Shown in pieces: positions 1 to 6,369 of a stretch of DNA of 6,586 nt. Position 1 is the stretch's first letter; each line of letters opens with the position of its first letter. This DNA comes from Thiobacillus sp. (GTDB lineage: Bacteria; Pseudomonadota; Gammaproteobacteria; Burkholderiales; Thiobacillaceae): NCBI GenBank assembly GCA_018780025.1, contig JADMKH010000103.1, positions 1 to 6,586 on the forward strand, read 5' to 3'. Under the pieces are notes generated by a model that did no database searches, had not been told where the DNA came from, and saw only the letters and a list, made by a program, of their open reading frames with translations. Position numbers and translations under genes: made by a program.

Positions 1-524
1 CGTATCTGGGCATCTGCCTTGGCATGCAGCTCGCCGTGGTCGAATACGCACGCGATGTCGCCGGCATGGCGGATGCGCATTCGACTGAATTCGAACCTGC
101 AACCACGCATCCTGTCATTGGCCTGATTACCGAATGGCTGGACCGGGATGGCCAGATCGAAAAGCGCAGCCAACTGTCCGACTTGGGCGGCACCATGCGC
201 CTCGGTGGACAGCCGTGCGAACTCAAGGCCGGCACGCTGGCGCGCGAGACCTATGGCGTGGCGAATATTACCGAACGTCACCGCCATCGTTACGAAGTGA
301 ACAACACCCTGCTGGCCGATCTTGAAGCGAAGGGCCTGGTGGTGGCGGGCCGCGCGCCGGGCACCGACCTGTGCGAAATGGTGGAGTTGCCGACTGCGGT
401 GCATCCCTGGTTTATTGGCTGTCAGTTCCACCCCGAATTCACCAGCAACCCGCGCAACGGCCATCCGCTTTTCATCTCCTTCGTGAAGGCCGCGCTGGCG
501 CAGCAACAGGAGACGCACGCATGA
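1..524 (+). CDS. pyrG: CTP synthase, C-terminal part (5' end outside the window)
   Basis: CTP synthase converts UTP to CTP in the cytoplasm, using ATP and ammonia released from glutamine; it is the last step of pyrimidine nucleotide synthesis. Only the last 173 residues are here (first full codon at base 3), covering most of the class I glutamine amidotransferase domain. The nucleophile elbow GICLGMQ places the catalytic Cys at bases 15-17. The His and Glu of the triad lie in CQFHPEFTS, at 429-431 and 435-437. The motif RHRHRYEVNN is characteristic of PyrG and separates it from other amidotransferases. About 168 residues follow the catalytic Cys, as in the E. coli enzyme, so the C-terminus looks complete. 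The stop TGA overlaps the kdsA start (ATGA), which suggests translational coupling. Identification is very secure; the synthetase domain and the start are not visible. Confidence 0.97.
   Translation, partial: YLGICLGMQLAVVEYARDVAGMADAHSTEFEPATTHPVIGLITEWLDRDGQIEKRSQLSDLGGTMRLGGQPCELKAGTLARETYGVANITERHRHRYEVNNTLLADLEAKGLVVAGRAPGTDLCEMVELPTAVHPWFIGCQFHPEFTSNPRNGHPLFISFVKAALAQQQETHA
508..513 (+). promoter_or_regulatory. Ribosome binding site of kdsA
   Basis: AGGAGA lies inside the last codons of pyrG, 7 bases before the ATG at 521. It is a near-consensus Shine-Dalgarno sequence and decides the kdsA start over the upstream in-frame ATG at 371, which would add 50 residues translated from pyrG sequence in another frame. 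Confidence 0.8.
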
Positions 525-1363
525 AACTCTGTCACTTTGAAGCGGGACTCGACCACCCCTTATTCCTGATTGCCGGACCCTGCGTGATCGAGTCCGAGCA
601 ACTGGCGATGGACACCGCCGGCGCACTGAAGGAAATGTGCGGGGCGCTGGATATCCCCTTCATTTACAAATCCTCGTTCGACAAGGCCAACCGTTCGTCG
701 ACCCAGTCTTTCCGAGGACTGGGGCTGGAAGAGGGTTTGCGTATCCTGTCGGAAGTGAAGGCGAAGATTGGTGTGCCGATACTGACCGACGTGCACGAAG
801 ACACGCCGCTGAACGAAGTGGCTGCGGTAGTCGATGTGCTGCAAACGCCGGCTTTCCTCTGTCGGCAGACCAACTTCATTCAAAATGTTGCGCGCACCGG
901 GCGCCCGGTCAACATCAAGAAGGGCCAGTTTCTTGCGCCGTGGGACATGCAGAATGTGGTCGACAAGGCCCGCGCAGTGGGCAACGAACAGATCATGGTG
1001 TGCGAGCGCGGCGTCAGCTTCGGCTACAACACGCTGGTGTCGGACATGCGTGCGCTTGCCATCATGCGCGACACCGGTTGCCCGGTGGTGTTCGATGCCA
1101 CCCACTCGGTGCAGCAGCCGGGCGGGCAGGGCACCACCAGCGGCGGTCAGCGCGAATTCGTGCCGGTGCTGGCACGCGCGGCGGTGGCCTGCGGCGTCGC
1201 GGGCGTGTTTGCCGAGACGCATCCGAATCCTGCGGTTGCGTTGTCAGATGGCCCTAACGCATGGCCGCTGGGCATGATGAAAGAATTGCTGGAAACGTTG
1301 AAGGAAATCGACGCGCTGGTGAAACAGCGCGGCTTCATCGAAAACAAACTTGTTAAAAACTGA
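521..1363 (+). CDS. kdsA: 3-deoxy-8-phosphooctulonate synthase (Kdo-8-phosphate synthase), metal-dependent type
   Basis: KdsA condenses phosphoenolpyruvate with D-arabinose-5-phosphate to give Kdo-8-phosphate, the committed step toward the Kdo sugar of the lipopolysaccharide inner core; it is cytoplasmic and folds as a TIM barrel. The product is 280 residues, close to the usual length of about 280. Family motifs include KSSFDKANRSS, KKGQFLAPWD, CERGVSFGYN, DATHSVQQPGG and FAETHPNP. The metal-ligand set of the metallo subtype is present: Cys21 (in AGPCVIES), His195, Glu232 and Asp243. The E. coli non-metal enzyme has Asn at the Cys position. The start at 521 is chosen because the family N-terminus begins just before the IAGPC strand and an SD lies 7 bases upstream. 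It overlaps the pyrG stop by 4 bases. Its substrate PEP is the product of the downstream gene eno. Confidence 0.97.
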   Translation: MKLCHFEAGLDHPLFLIAGPCVIESEQLAMDTAGALKEMCGALDIPFIYKSSFDKANRSSTQSFRGLGLEEGLRILSEVKAKIGVPILTDVHEDTPLNEVAAVVDVLQTPAFLCRQTNFIQNVARTGRPVNIKKGQFLAPWDMQNVVDKARAVGNEQIMVCERGVSFGYNTLVSDMRALAIMRDTGCPVVFDATHSVQQPGGQGTTSGGQREFVPVLARAAVACGVAGVFAETHPNPAVALSDGPNAWPLGMMKELLETLKEIDALVKQRGFIENKLVKN

Positions 1364-1384
1364 GTGCCGCGATTACGGCATTCG
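1361..1384 (+). other. Hairpin spanning the kdsA stop codon, upstream of eno
   Basis: TGCCG at 1365-1369 and CGGCA at 1376-1380 are a perfect inverted repeat around the loop CGATTA. The stem extends outward through G-U, A-U, G-C and U-G pairs to bases 1361 and 1384, giving 9 pairs that include the kdsA stop TGA. No run of T follows, so it does not look like a Rho-independent terminator. It ends 8 bases before the eno SD. An mRNA stability or processing element between kdsA and eno is possible, but a chance stem cannot be excluded. Confidence 0.4.
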
Positions 1385-1392
1385 AACTGATC

Positions 1393-1399
1393 AGGAAAG
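1393..1399 (+). promoter_or_regulatory. Ribosome binding site of eno, supporting a TTG start
   Basis: AGGAAAG lies 6 bases before TTG at 1406. An in-frame TGA at 1388-1390 closes the frame just upstream, and no ATG or GTG in this frame lies between that stop and the conserved enolase N-terminus. The SD therefore supports TTG as the true initiation codon. Confidence 0.8.
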
Positions 1400-1405
1400 A
1401 ATAAA

Positions 1406-2689
1406 TTGAGCGCAATTATTGATGTCATCGCCCGGGAAATTCTGGACTCCCGTGGTAATCCCACTGTTGAAGCCGATGTGCTGCTGGAGTCCGGCGTGCT
1501 GGGTCGCGCTGCGGTGCCGTCGGGCGCCTCCACCGGCAGCCGTGAGGCGATCGAACTGCGCGACGGCGACAAATCGCGTTACCTCGGCAAGGGCGTGCTG
1601 AACGCCGTCGAACACGTCAACACCGAAATCTGCGAGGCGATCATCGGCCTGGATGTCGAAGACCAGGCTTTCATCGACAAGACCATGATCGAACTTGACG
1701 GCACTGAAAACAAATCGCGCCTCGGCGCCAATGCGCTGCTGGCGGTGTCGATGGCGTGCGCACGTGCCGCTGCCGAGCAGGCGGGCCTGCCGCTGTATCG
1801 CTATCTGGGTGGCGCCGCGCCGATGGCGTTGCCGGTGCCGATGATGAACATCATCAACGGCGGCGCGCACGCCAACAACAATATCGACATGCAGGAATTC
1901 ATGGTGATTCCGGTCGGCGCGCCGAGCTTCCGCGAAGCGTTGCGCTACGGTGCCGAAGTGTTCCACGCGCTGAAAAAACTGCTCGACGATGCCGGCATGG
2001 CGACCACCGTCGGCGACGAAGGCGGCTTTGCGCCCAACCTGGAATCGCACGAAGCGGCGCTGAAGCTGATCGTGCAGGCAATCGAAAAAGCTGGCCTGCA
2101 ACCCGGCATCGACGTGGCGATTGGTGTGGATTGCGCGGCTTCCGAGTTTTACAAGGACGGCCGCTACAACCTGGATTCCGAAGGCCTGAAGCTGACATCG
2201 ACCGAACTGACCGATTATCTGGCGGCCTGGTGCGACAAGTACCCCATCATCAGCATCGAAGACGGTATGGCCGAAGGCGACTGGGATGGCTGGAAAATCC
2301 TCACCGACAAGCTCGGCGCGCGCGTGCAGCTGGTGGGCGACGATCTGTTCGTCACCAATTCAAAAATTCTCAAGGAAGGCATCGAGAAAGGTGTCGCCAA
2401 TTCGATCCTGATCAAGGTCAATCAGATTGGTACCTTGTCGGAAACCTTCCTGGCCATCGAGATGGCCAAGCAGGCGGGCTACACTTCGGTGATATCGCAC
2501 CGCTCGGGCGAAACCGAGGACACCACGATTGCCGATCTGGCGGTGGCCACCAATGCTCGCCAGATCAAGACCGGCTCGCTGTCGCGTTCCGACCGTATGG
2601 CGAAATACAACCAGCTGTTGCGCATTGAAGAAGAACTCGGCGACACGGCAATGTATCCTGGACGCGATGCTTTCCGCCAGCGCGGCTGA
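1406..2689 (+). CDS. eno: Enolase (phosphopyruvate hydratase)
   Basis: Enolase interconverts 2-phosphoglycerate and phosphoenolpyruvate in glycolysis and gluconeogenesis; in many proteobacteria it also binds the RNA degradosome. The product is 427 residues, near the 432 of E. coli. The N-terminal lid domain carries REILDSRGNPTVEADV and SGASTGSREA. The barrel carries GGAHANNN, VGDEGGFAPN (general acid/base Glu205), the metal ligands Asp242, Glu285 (SIEDGMAEGDWDGW) and Asp312 (VGDDLFVTN), and the catalytic Lys337 (ILIKVNQIGT). SHRSGETEDT and KTGSLSRSDR close the active site. All key residues are intact. Translation starts at TTG, with a good SD 6 bases upstream and no alternative ATG. It follows kdsA by 42 bases and may overlap ftsB by 23. 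The product, PEP, is a substrate of KdsA. Confidence 0.98.
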   Translation: MSAIIDVIAREILDSRGNPTVEADVLLESGVLGRAAVPSGASTGSREAIELRDGDKSRYLGKGVLNAVEHVNTEICEAIIGLDVEDQAFIDKTMIELDGTENKSRLGANALLAVSMACARAAAEQAGLPLYRYLGGAAPMALPVPMMNIINGGAHANNNIDMQEFMVIPVGAPSFREALRYGAEVFHALKKLLDDAGMATTVGDEGGFAPNLESHEAALKLIVQAIEKAGLQPGIDVAIGVDCAASEFYKDGRYNLDSEGLKLTSTELTDYLAAWCDKYPIISIEDGMAEGDWDGWKILTDKLGARVQLVGDDLFVTNSKILKEGIEKGVANSILIKVNQIGTLSETFLAIEMAKQAGYTSVISHRSGETEDTTIADLAVATNARQIKTGSLSRSDRMAKYNQLLRIEEELGDTAMYPGRDAFRQRG

Positions 2690-3026
2690 CTTTAACGCGG
2701 GCAAGCTTTTCGCCCGCATTCGCAGCCGGGGTTTGACCTGGCTGCTGGCCGTTGTGGTTGCGTTGTTGCAATATCCGTTGTGGCTGGGTGAGGGAGGCTG
2801 GTTGAAAGTGCGAGAGCGTGCGATTGATATCGACACACAGCAATCGCTGAATAAACGCTTGCTGGCCCGCAACACGGGGTTGCTGGCCGAAGTGGATGAC
2901 CTCAAGCAGGGGCGCGACGCAATTGAAGAACGTGCGCGTAATGAGTTGGGGATGATCGCAGCGGACGAATGGTTCGTTCGGGTGGTGTCTACCCACTCCG
3001 TTCAGCCGGGAAAAATGAATGAGTGA
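2667..3026 (+). CDS. ftsB: Cell division protein FtsB (septum formation initiator family)
   Basis: FtsB is a small bitopic inner-membrane protein that forms the FtsQ-FtsB-FtsL complex and helps activate septal peptidoglycan synthesis. From ATG 2667 the product has 119 residues. One membrane segment spans about residues 24-40 and runs into the family signature LLQYPLWLGEGGW. A periplasmic coiled coil follows (about 50-85, with LLARNTGLLAEVDDL), then the conserved IEERARNELGM and a short tail. The start is uncertain. ATG 2667 overlaps eno by 23 bases and gives a 22-residue basic cytoplasmic leader, whereas E. coli FtsB has only about three residues before its membrane span. TTG at 2733 would give 97 residues, closer to the family norm. 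Neither has a strong SD, so coupling to eno termination is plausible. The end overlaps zipA by 8 bases. Confidence 0.9.
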   Translation: MLSASAADFNAGKLFARIRSRGLTWLLAVVVALLQYPLWLGEGGWLKVRERAIDIDTQQSLNKRLLARNTGLLAEVDDLKQGRDAIEERARNELGMIAADEWFVRVVSTHSVQPGKMNE

Positions 3027-4266
3027 TTTGCAAATCTGGCTGTTGGTTATTGGCGCGGCTGTCGTTGTCGCGGTGATGCTGTTTAATTGGCGTCAGGAGC
3101 GCCGTTTCCGGAAACAGGCGGATGCGGCCTTTCAAATGCCGATGGGGGATGCGCTGATCCACACGGGTGTCGAGCCGCGTGAAAGACACAATCGAGTCGA
3201 GCCTGCATTACACGAGCCCGCTTTTGATATGGGCGCGAGCCAGGCGGTTGTCGAGGCGCATGAGCCGCATTTGTATATCGATTCCGATATCGCGCCAGTT
3301 GGTTCGGTGAATGACGCCGAGAGGCCAGTTCCTGCGCATTACCCTGGTCATGAGGCCAGTCCGGCACTGCGCCCGGCACCCCTCGTTTCAGCGCCATCGG
3401 ATCCAGTCCGGACAACAACTCCGACACGTTCAACTGTTACCGCGAAGCCCGCGCCTTATGATGAACTCATGGAATATCGCGTCCGCATCGAGAGCGAGGG
3501 TGTGCTGGCTAATGTGTTTGCCGATGCATTCAACCAGGCACGCACGCTGGGCAAGACCGTTCGCTGGCTTGGCTTGCCGGCAGGCGGTTCCGACTGGGAG
3601 GACGTTCAGCCCTGGCGGGATGCGCATTATCAGCAAGTAGTCGTCACCCTTCAGTTGGCTGATCGCAACGGCGCTGCGCAGGAAGAGCAGTTGTCGGCTT
3701 TGTGTGCGTTGTTGCAAACCACCGTGCAGGCGCATGGCTTGCGCATGGCCTGTGACGATATGGTCGATGCGTTGGAGCGAGCCCAGGCCATCGACCGTTT
3801 CTGTGTCGACGTTGATGTCCTGATTGGATTGAACGTCGTGGCGCGCGGCGAAGGTGCCGTCAATCTGGCACGTATCGTCAAAGAAGCCGAAACCAGCAGT
3901 ATGGTTCTGGGCATCGATGGTGTCTATCAGTTGCTGGACAGCCGGGGTGAGCCACTTTATGCCTTGTGCAACCACGATGCCGAGCCATTCAGTGCAACAG
4001 TGATCGAGGGGCAAACTTCGCAGGGCGTGACCTTGCAGTTTGATGTGCCGCGTGTGCCAGATGGCTTGAAGGTATTTGATGGCATGGTTGCGTTCGGCCG
4101 GAAATTGGCCAATGAGGTCGGCGGTATTCTGGTCGATGACAATCTCCGTCCATTGACCGATACCGGGATCGAGAAAATTCGCACTCAGCTCACCCAGATA
4201 TACGAGCGCATGGAAGCGCGCGGCGTGCCATCGGGTTCAAGGCGGGCGCTGCGGCTGTTTTCCTGA
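3019..4266 (+). CDS. zipA: ZipA-like cell division protein (membrane anchor plus C-terminal FtsZ-binding domain)
   Basis: ZipA tethers FtsZ polymers to the inner membrane during Z-ring assembly. The 415-residue product begins with a membrane segment at about residues 4-22 preceded by almost no charge and followed by a strongly basic stretch (RQERRFRKQ), the N-out/C-in layout of ZipA. Residues about 33-150 are a low-complexity linker rich in Pro, Ala, Glu and His. Residues about 264-400 resemble the ZipA C-terminal FtsZ-binding domain, with strand VTLQFDVPR at 337-345 and a final helix at about 381-400. Residues about 152-262 look like a second, diverged copy of that fold. The start ATG lies within the end of ftsB, and the stop overlaps the ligA start; zipA-ligA adjacency is also seen in E. 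coli. The divergence of this family makes the FtsZ-binding function an inference; membership is likely from architecture and context. Confidence 0.85.
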   Translation: MSDLQIWLLVIGAAVVVAVMLFNWRQERRFRKQADAAFQMPMGDALIHTGVEPRERHNRVEPALHEPAFDMGASQAVVEAHEPHLYIDSDIAPVGSVNDAERPVPAHYPGHEASPALRPAPLVSAPSDPVRTTTPTRSTVTAKPAPYDELMEYRVRIESEGVLANVFADAFNQARTLGKTVRWLGLPAGGSDWEDVQPWRDAHYQQVVVTLQLADRNGAAQEEQLSALCALLQTTVQAHGLRMACDDMVDALERAQAIDRFCVDVDVLIGLNVVARGEGAVNLARIVKEAETSSMVLGIDGVYQLLDSRGEPLYALCNHDAEPFSATVIEGQTSQGVTLQFDVPRVPDGLKVFDGMVAFGRKLANEVGGILVDDNLRPLTDTGIEKIRTQLTQIYERMEARGVPSGSRRALRLFS

Positions 4267-6344
4267 TGGCGTCGCCGGATGTTTTGGCGCGCGTGACCGC
4301 GTTGCGCCAGGAACTCGAGCGATACAACTACGCCTACTACGTTCTCGATCAACAGATTGTTCCTGATGCGGAATATGATCGGCTGTTCCGCGAACTTCAG
4401 GCGCTTGAAGCCGAATATCCAGAATTTGTCACTCTCGATTCGCCTACCCGTCGCGTCGGTGGAAAGCAGCTGGTGGGTTTTGAAGTGGTGCACCATGCGG
4501 TGCCGATGTTATCGATCCGCACTGAAACCGATACCGAGGCCAGCGGCGCGCAAGCCTTCGACGCGCGGGTGCGGCGCGAACTGGGGCTGGGCGCAAACGA
4601 TCCTCCGGTCGAATATGCTGCCGAGTTGAAATTCGACGGCTTGGCGATCAACTTGCGTTATGAACATGGCCTGTTGTTACAGGCAACGACGCGAGGTGAT
4701 GGTGAAACAGGCGAGGATGTCACGCGAAACATACTTAAGGTACATTCGATTCCCCTGCGCCTGAATACCGGGTCTCCCCCCGTCGTGCTGGAAGTGCGCG
4801 GTGAAGTATTCATGCGGCGCGATGATTTCGAGCGCTACAACGCCAAGCAGCGCGAAGCGGGTAAGCCAACTCTGGTCAACCCACGCAACGGCGCGGCGGG
4901 CAGCATCCGCCAACTCGATCCGGCGATGGCTGCGCAACGCCCGCTGTCGTTTTTTACCTATGGACTCGGTGAGGTGCAGGGCTGGAAAAATGCGCCGGTT
5001 ACCCACGGTGCCGCGCTCGATGCCCTGGAGAAACTGGGAATGCCTGTGTGTGGCGAACGCATCACCGGGCTGGGCGCAGCGGCGTTGATTGCCTTCCACG
5101 ACGATATCGCCGCGCGCCGCGACAGTCTGCCGTTCGACATTGATGGCGTGGTGTACAAGGTCAATCGCTTCGAACTGCAGCGTGAACTGGGCTTCGTGAC
5201 CCGCGAGCCGCGCTGGGCAGTGGCGCACAAATATCCGGCGCAGGAGCAATTGACCACGCTGCTTGGCATCGACATCCAGGTGGGTCGCACCGGCGCGCTG
5301 ACGCCGGTTGCACGGCTGGCGCCGGTATTCGTCGGCGGCGTGACGGTGACCAACGCTACCCTGCACAATCAGGACGAAATCGACCGCAAGGATGTGCGCG
5401 TGGGCGACACGGTCATCGTTCGGCGGGCCGGCGACGTCATTCCTGAAGTCGTCGCGGCGGTGATCGAGCGGCGTCCCGATCCCGCGCCGCCGCGTTTCGA
5501 TATTCTGCAGGCCTACCCCGCGTGTCCCGAGTGCGGTTCGCATGTGGTGCGGCTGGAAGGCGAATCGGCGGCACGCTGCACCGGCGGCTTATATTGCCCG
5601 GCGCAGCGCAAGCAGGCCTTGCTGCACTTTGCGGGTCGTCGCGCGATGGACATCGAAGGACTGGGCGACAAGCTGGTTGATCAACTGGTCGAACGCAGCC
5701 TGGTGCACACACCCGCCGAGGTGTACGAACTGAGCCTGGACACACTGGCCGGACTGGAGCGGATGGCCGAGAAATCGGCGACCAATCTGATCGCGGCGAT
5801 CGGGACAAGCAAAACCACCACCCTGGCGCGCTTCATTTTTGCGCTCGGCATACGCAATGTTGGAGAGACCACGGCGAAAGATCTGTCGCAGCATTTCGGT
5901 TCGCTGGACAAGCTGATTGCCGCGACTGAGGCCGGGTTGCTGGCCGTGCGCGATGTCGGTCCCATCGTTGCGCAGTCGATCATCCAGTTTTTTGCCGAGC
6001 CGCATAATCTGGAGGTGGTCAATAAACTGCGTGCAGCCGGTGTGCATTGGACCGAGAACACGGGCATGCAACAATCGTCCGGTATCCTCGCAGGCAAGAC
6101 GCTGGTGCTGACCGGGTCGCTGCCAACCCTTACACGCGATGCCGCCAAAGCGAAAATCGAGGCCGCTGGCGGCAAGGTGGCGGGTTCGGTCTCGAAGAAA
6201 ACCGATTACGTGGTAGCGGGTGAGGAGGCTGGCAGCAAACTGGCAAAAGCGCAGGAACTTGGCGTGCCTGTCCTGGACGAACCAGGGCTGCTGGCTTTGC
6301 TGGCGCCGAATAACCATAACGAGCAGCATCGTTTGGATTTGTGA
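4266..6344 (+). CDS. ligA: NAD+-dependent DNA ligase
   Basis: LigA seals nicks between Okazaki fragments and in repair, using NAD+ as the AMP donor. The 692-residue product (E. coli: 671) has all family domains in order. The Ia NMN-binding region is at about 19-48 (YNYAYYVLDQQIVPDAEYD). The adenylation domain has Lys122 in ELKFDG as the AMP-accepting residue, plus EVRGEVFM, NPRNGAAGS, DIDGVVYKV and AHKYPA. An OB fold carries VGRTGALTPVA. A Cys4 zinc finger uses Cys420, 423, 438 and 444. Helix-hairpin-helix repeats follow to about 590 (for example IRNVGETTA and VRDVGPIVA), then a BRCT domain at about 606-682. Nothing is missing. The ATG overlaps the zipA stop as TGATG with no strong SD nearby, so translation probably depends on reinitiation after zipA. 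galU follows after 25 bases. Confidence 0.98.
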   Translation: MASPDVLARVTALRQELERYNYAYYVLDQQIVPDAEYDRLFRELQALEAEYPEFVTLDSPTRRVGGKQLVGFEVVHHAVPMLSIRTETDTEASGAQAFDARVRRELGLGANDPPVEYAAELKFDGLAINLRYEHGLLLQATTRGDGETGEDVTRNILKVHSIPLRLNTGSPPVVLEVRGEVFMRRDDFERYNAKQREAGKPTLVNPRNGAAGSIRQLDPAMAAQRPLSFFTYGLGEVQGWKNAPVTHGAALDALEKLGMPVCGERITGLGAAALIAFHDDIAARRDSLPFDIDGVVYKVNRFELQRELGFVTREPRWAVAHKYPAQEQLTTLLGIDIQVGRTGALTPVARLAPVFVGGVTVTNATLHNQDEIDRKDVRVGDTVIVRRAGDVIPEVVAAVIERRPDPAPPRFDILQAYPACPECGSHVVRLEGESAARCTGGLYCPAQRKQALLHFAGRRAMDIEGLGDKLVDQLVERSLVHTPAEVYELSLDTLAGLERMAEKSATNLIAAIGTSKTTTLARFIFALGIRNVGETTAKDLSQHFGSLDKLIAATEAGLLAVRDVGPIVAQSIIQFFAEPHNLEVVNKLRAAGVHWTENTGMQQSSGILAGKTLVLTGSLPTLTRDAAKAKIEAAGGKVAGSVSKKTDYVVAGEEAGSKLAKAQELGVPVLDEPGLLALLAPNNHNEQHRLDL

Positions 6345-6359
6345 ATCGCACAATTTTCC
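6335..6359 (+). other. Weak stem-loop over the ligA stop codon
   Basis: TTGTG (6339-6343) and CACAA (6349-6353) form a 5-bp inverted repeat with a 5-base loop, followed by TTTT at 6354-6357. GGA (6335-6337) could also pair with TCC (6357-6359) across an uneven internal loop. The stem is AT-rich and short and galU begins right after it, so it is at best a leaky terminator or a modulator of galU translation, and may be chance. Confidence 0.2.
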
Positions 6360-6367
6360 GGAAAGAG
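6360..6367 (+). promoter_or_regulatory. Ribosome binding site of galU
   Basis: GGAAAGAG sits directly ahead of the ATG at 6370, with the core GGAAAG 4 bases away. It supports this start, which also matches the GalU family N-terminus. Confidence 0.65.
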
Positions 6368-6369
6368 AC

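Noticed and set aside
371..520. Possible 50-residue N-terminal extension of KdsA from ATG 371
   Set aside because: It lies in an alternate frame of the conserved PyrG glutaminase domain, lacks family similarity, and the ATG at 521 has a good SD.
1350..1376. Possible promoter ahead of eno (TTGTTA at 1350-1355)
   Set aside because: No acceptable -10 box at 16-18 bases; the nearest candidate, GATTAC, is only 15 bases away and weak.
1391..2101. Minus-strand ORF of 236 codons opposite eno
   Set aside because: The sequence is rich in His, Arg and Gln and is the complement of conserved enolase codons; no independent support.
1756..2628. Plus-strand ORF of 290 codons in another frame of eno
   Set aside because: The product is Arg/Gly/His-rich low complexity, and the overlapping frame encodes intact enolase with all catalytic residues.
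3130..3470. Pro/Ala/Glu/His-rich stretch in the ZipA-like gene that could suggest a frameshift or fusion
   Set aside because: A disordered linker between the membrane anchor and globular part is the normal ZipA architecture, and the frame is open throughout.
4677..5543. Long minus-strand ORF of 288 codons opposite ligA
   Set aside because: It mirrors the intact LigA reading frame, has no recognisable domain, and its composition (rich in Arg, His, Gln) is typical of antisense shadows of GC-rich genes.
6355..6364. Perfect palindrome TTTCCGGAAA before galU
   Set aside because: It has no loop so would not fold as a hairpin, and half of it is explained by the galU SD; a single 10-base palindrome is weak evidence of an operator.
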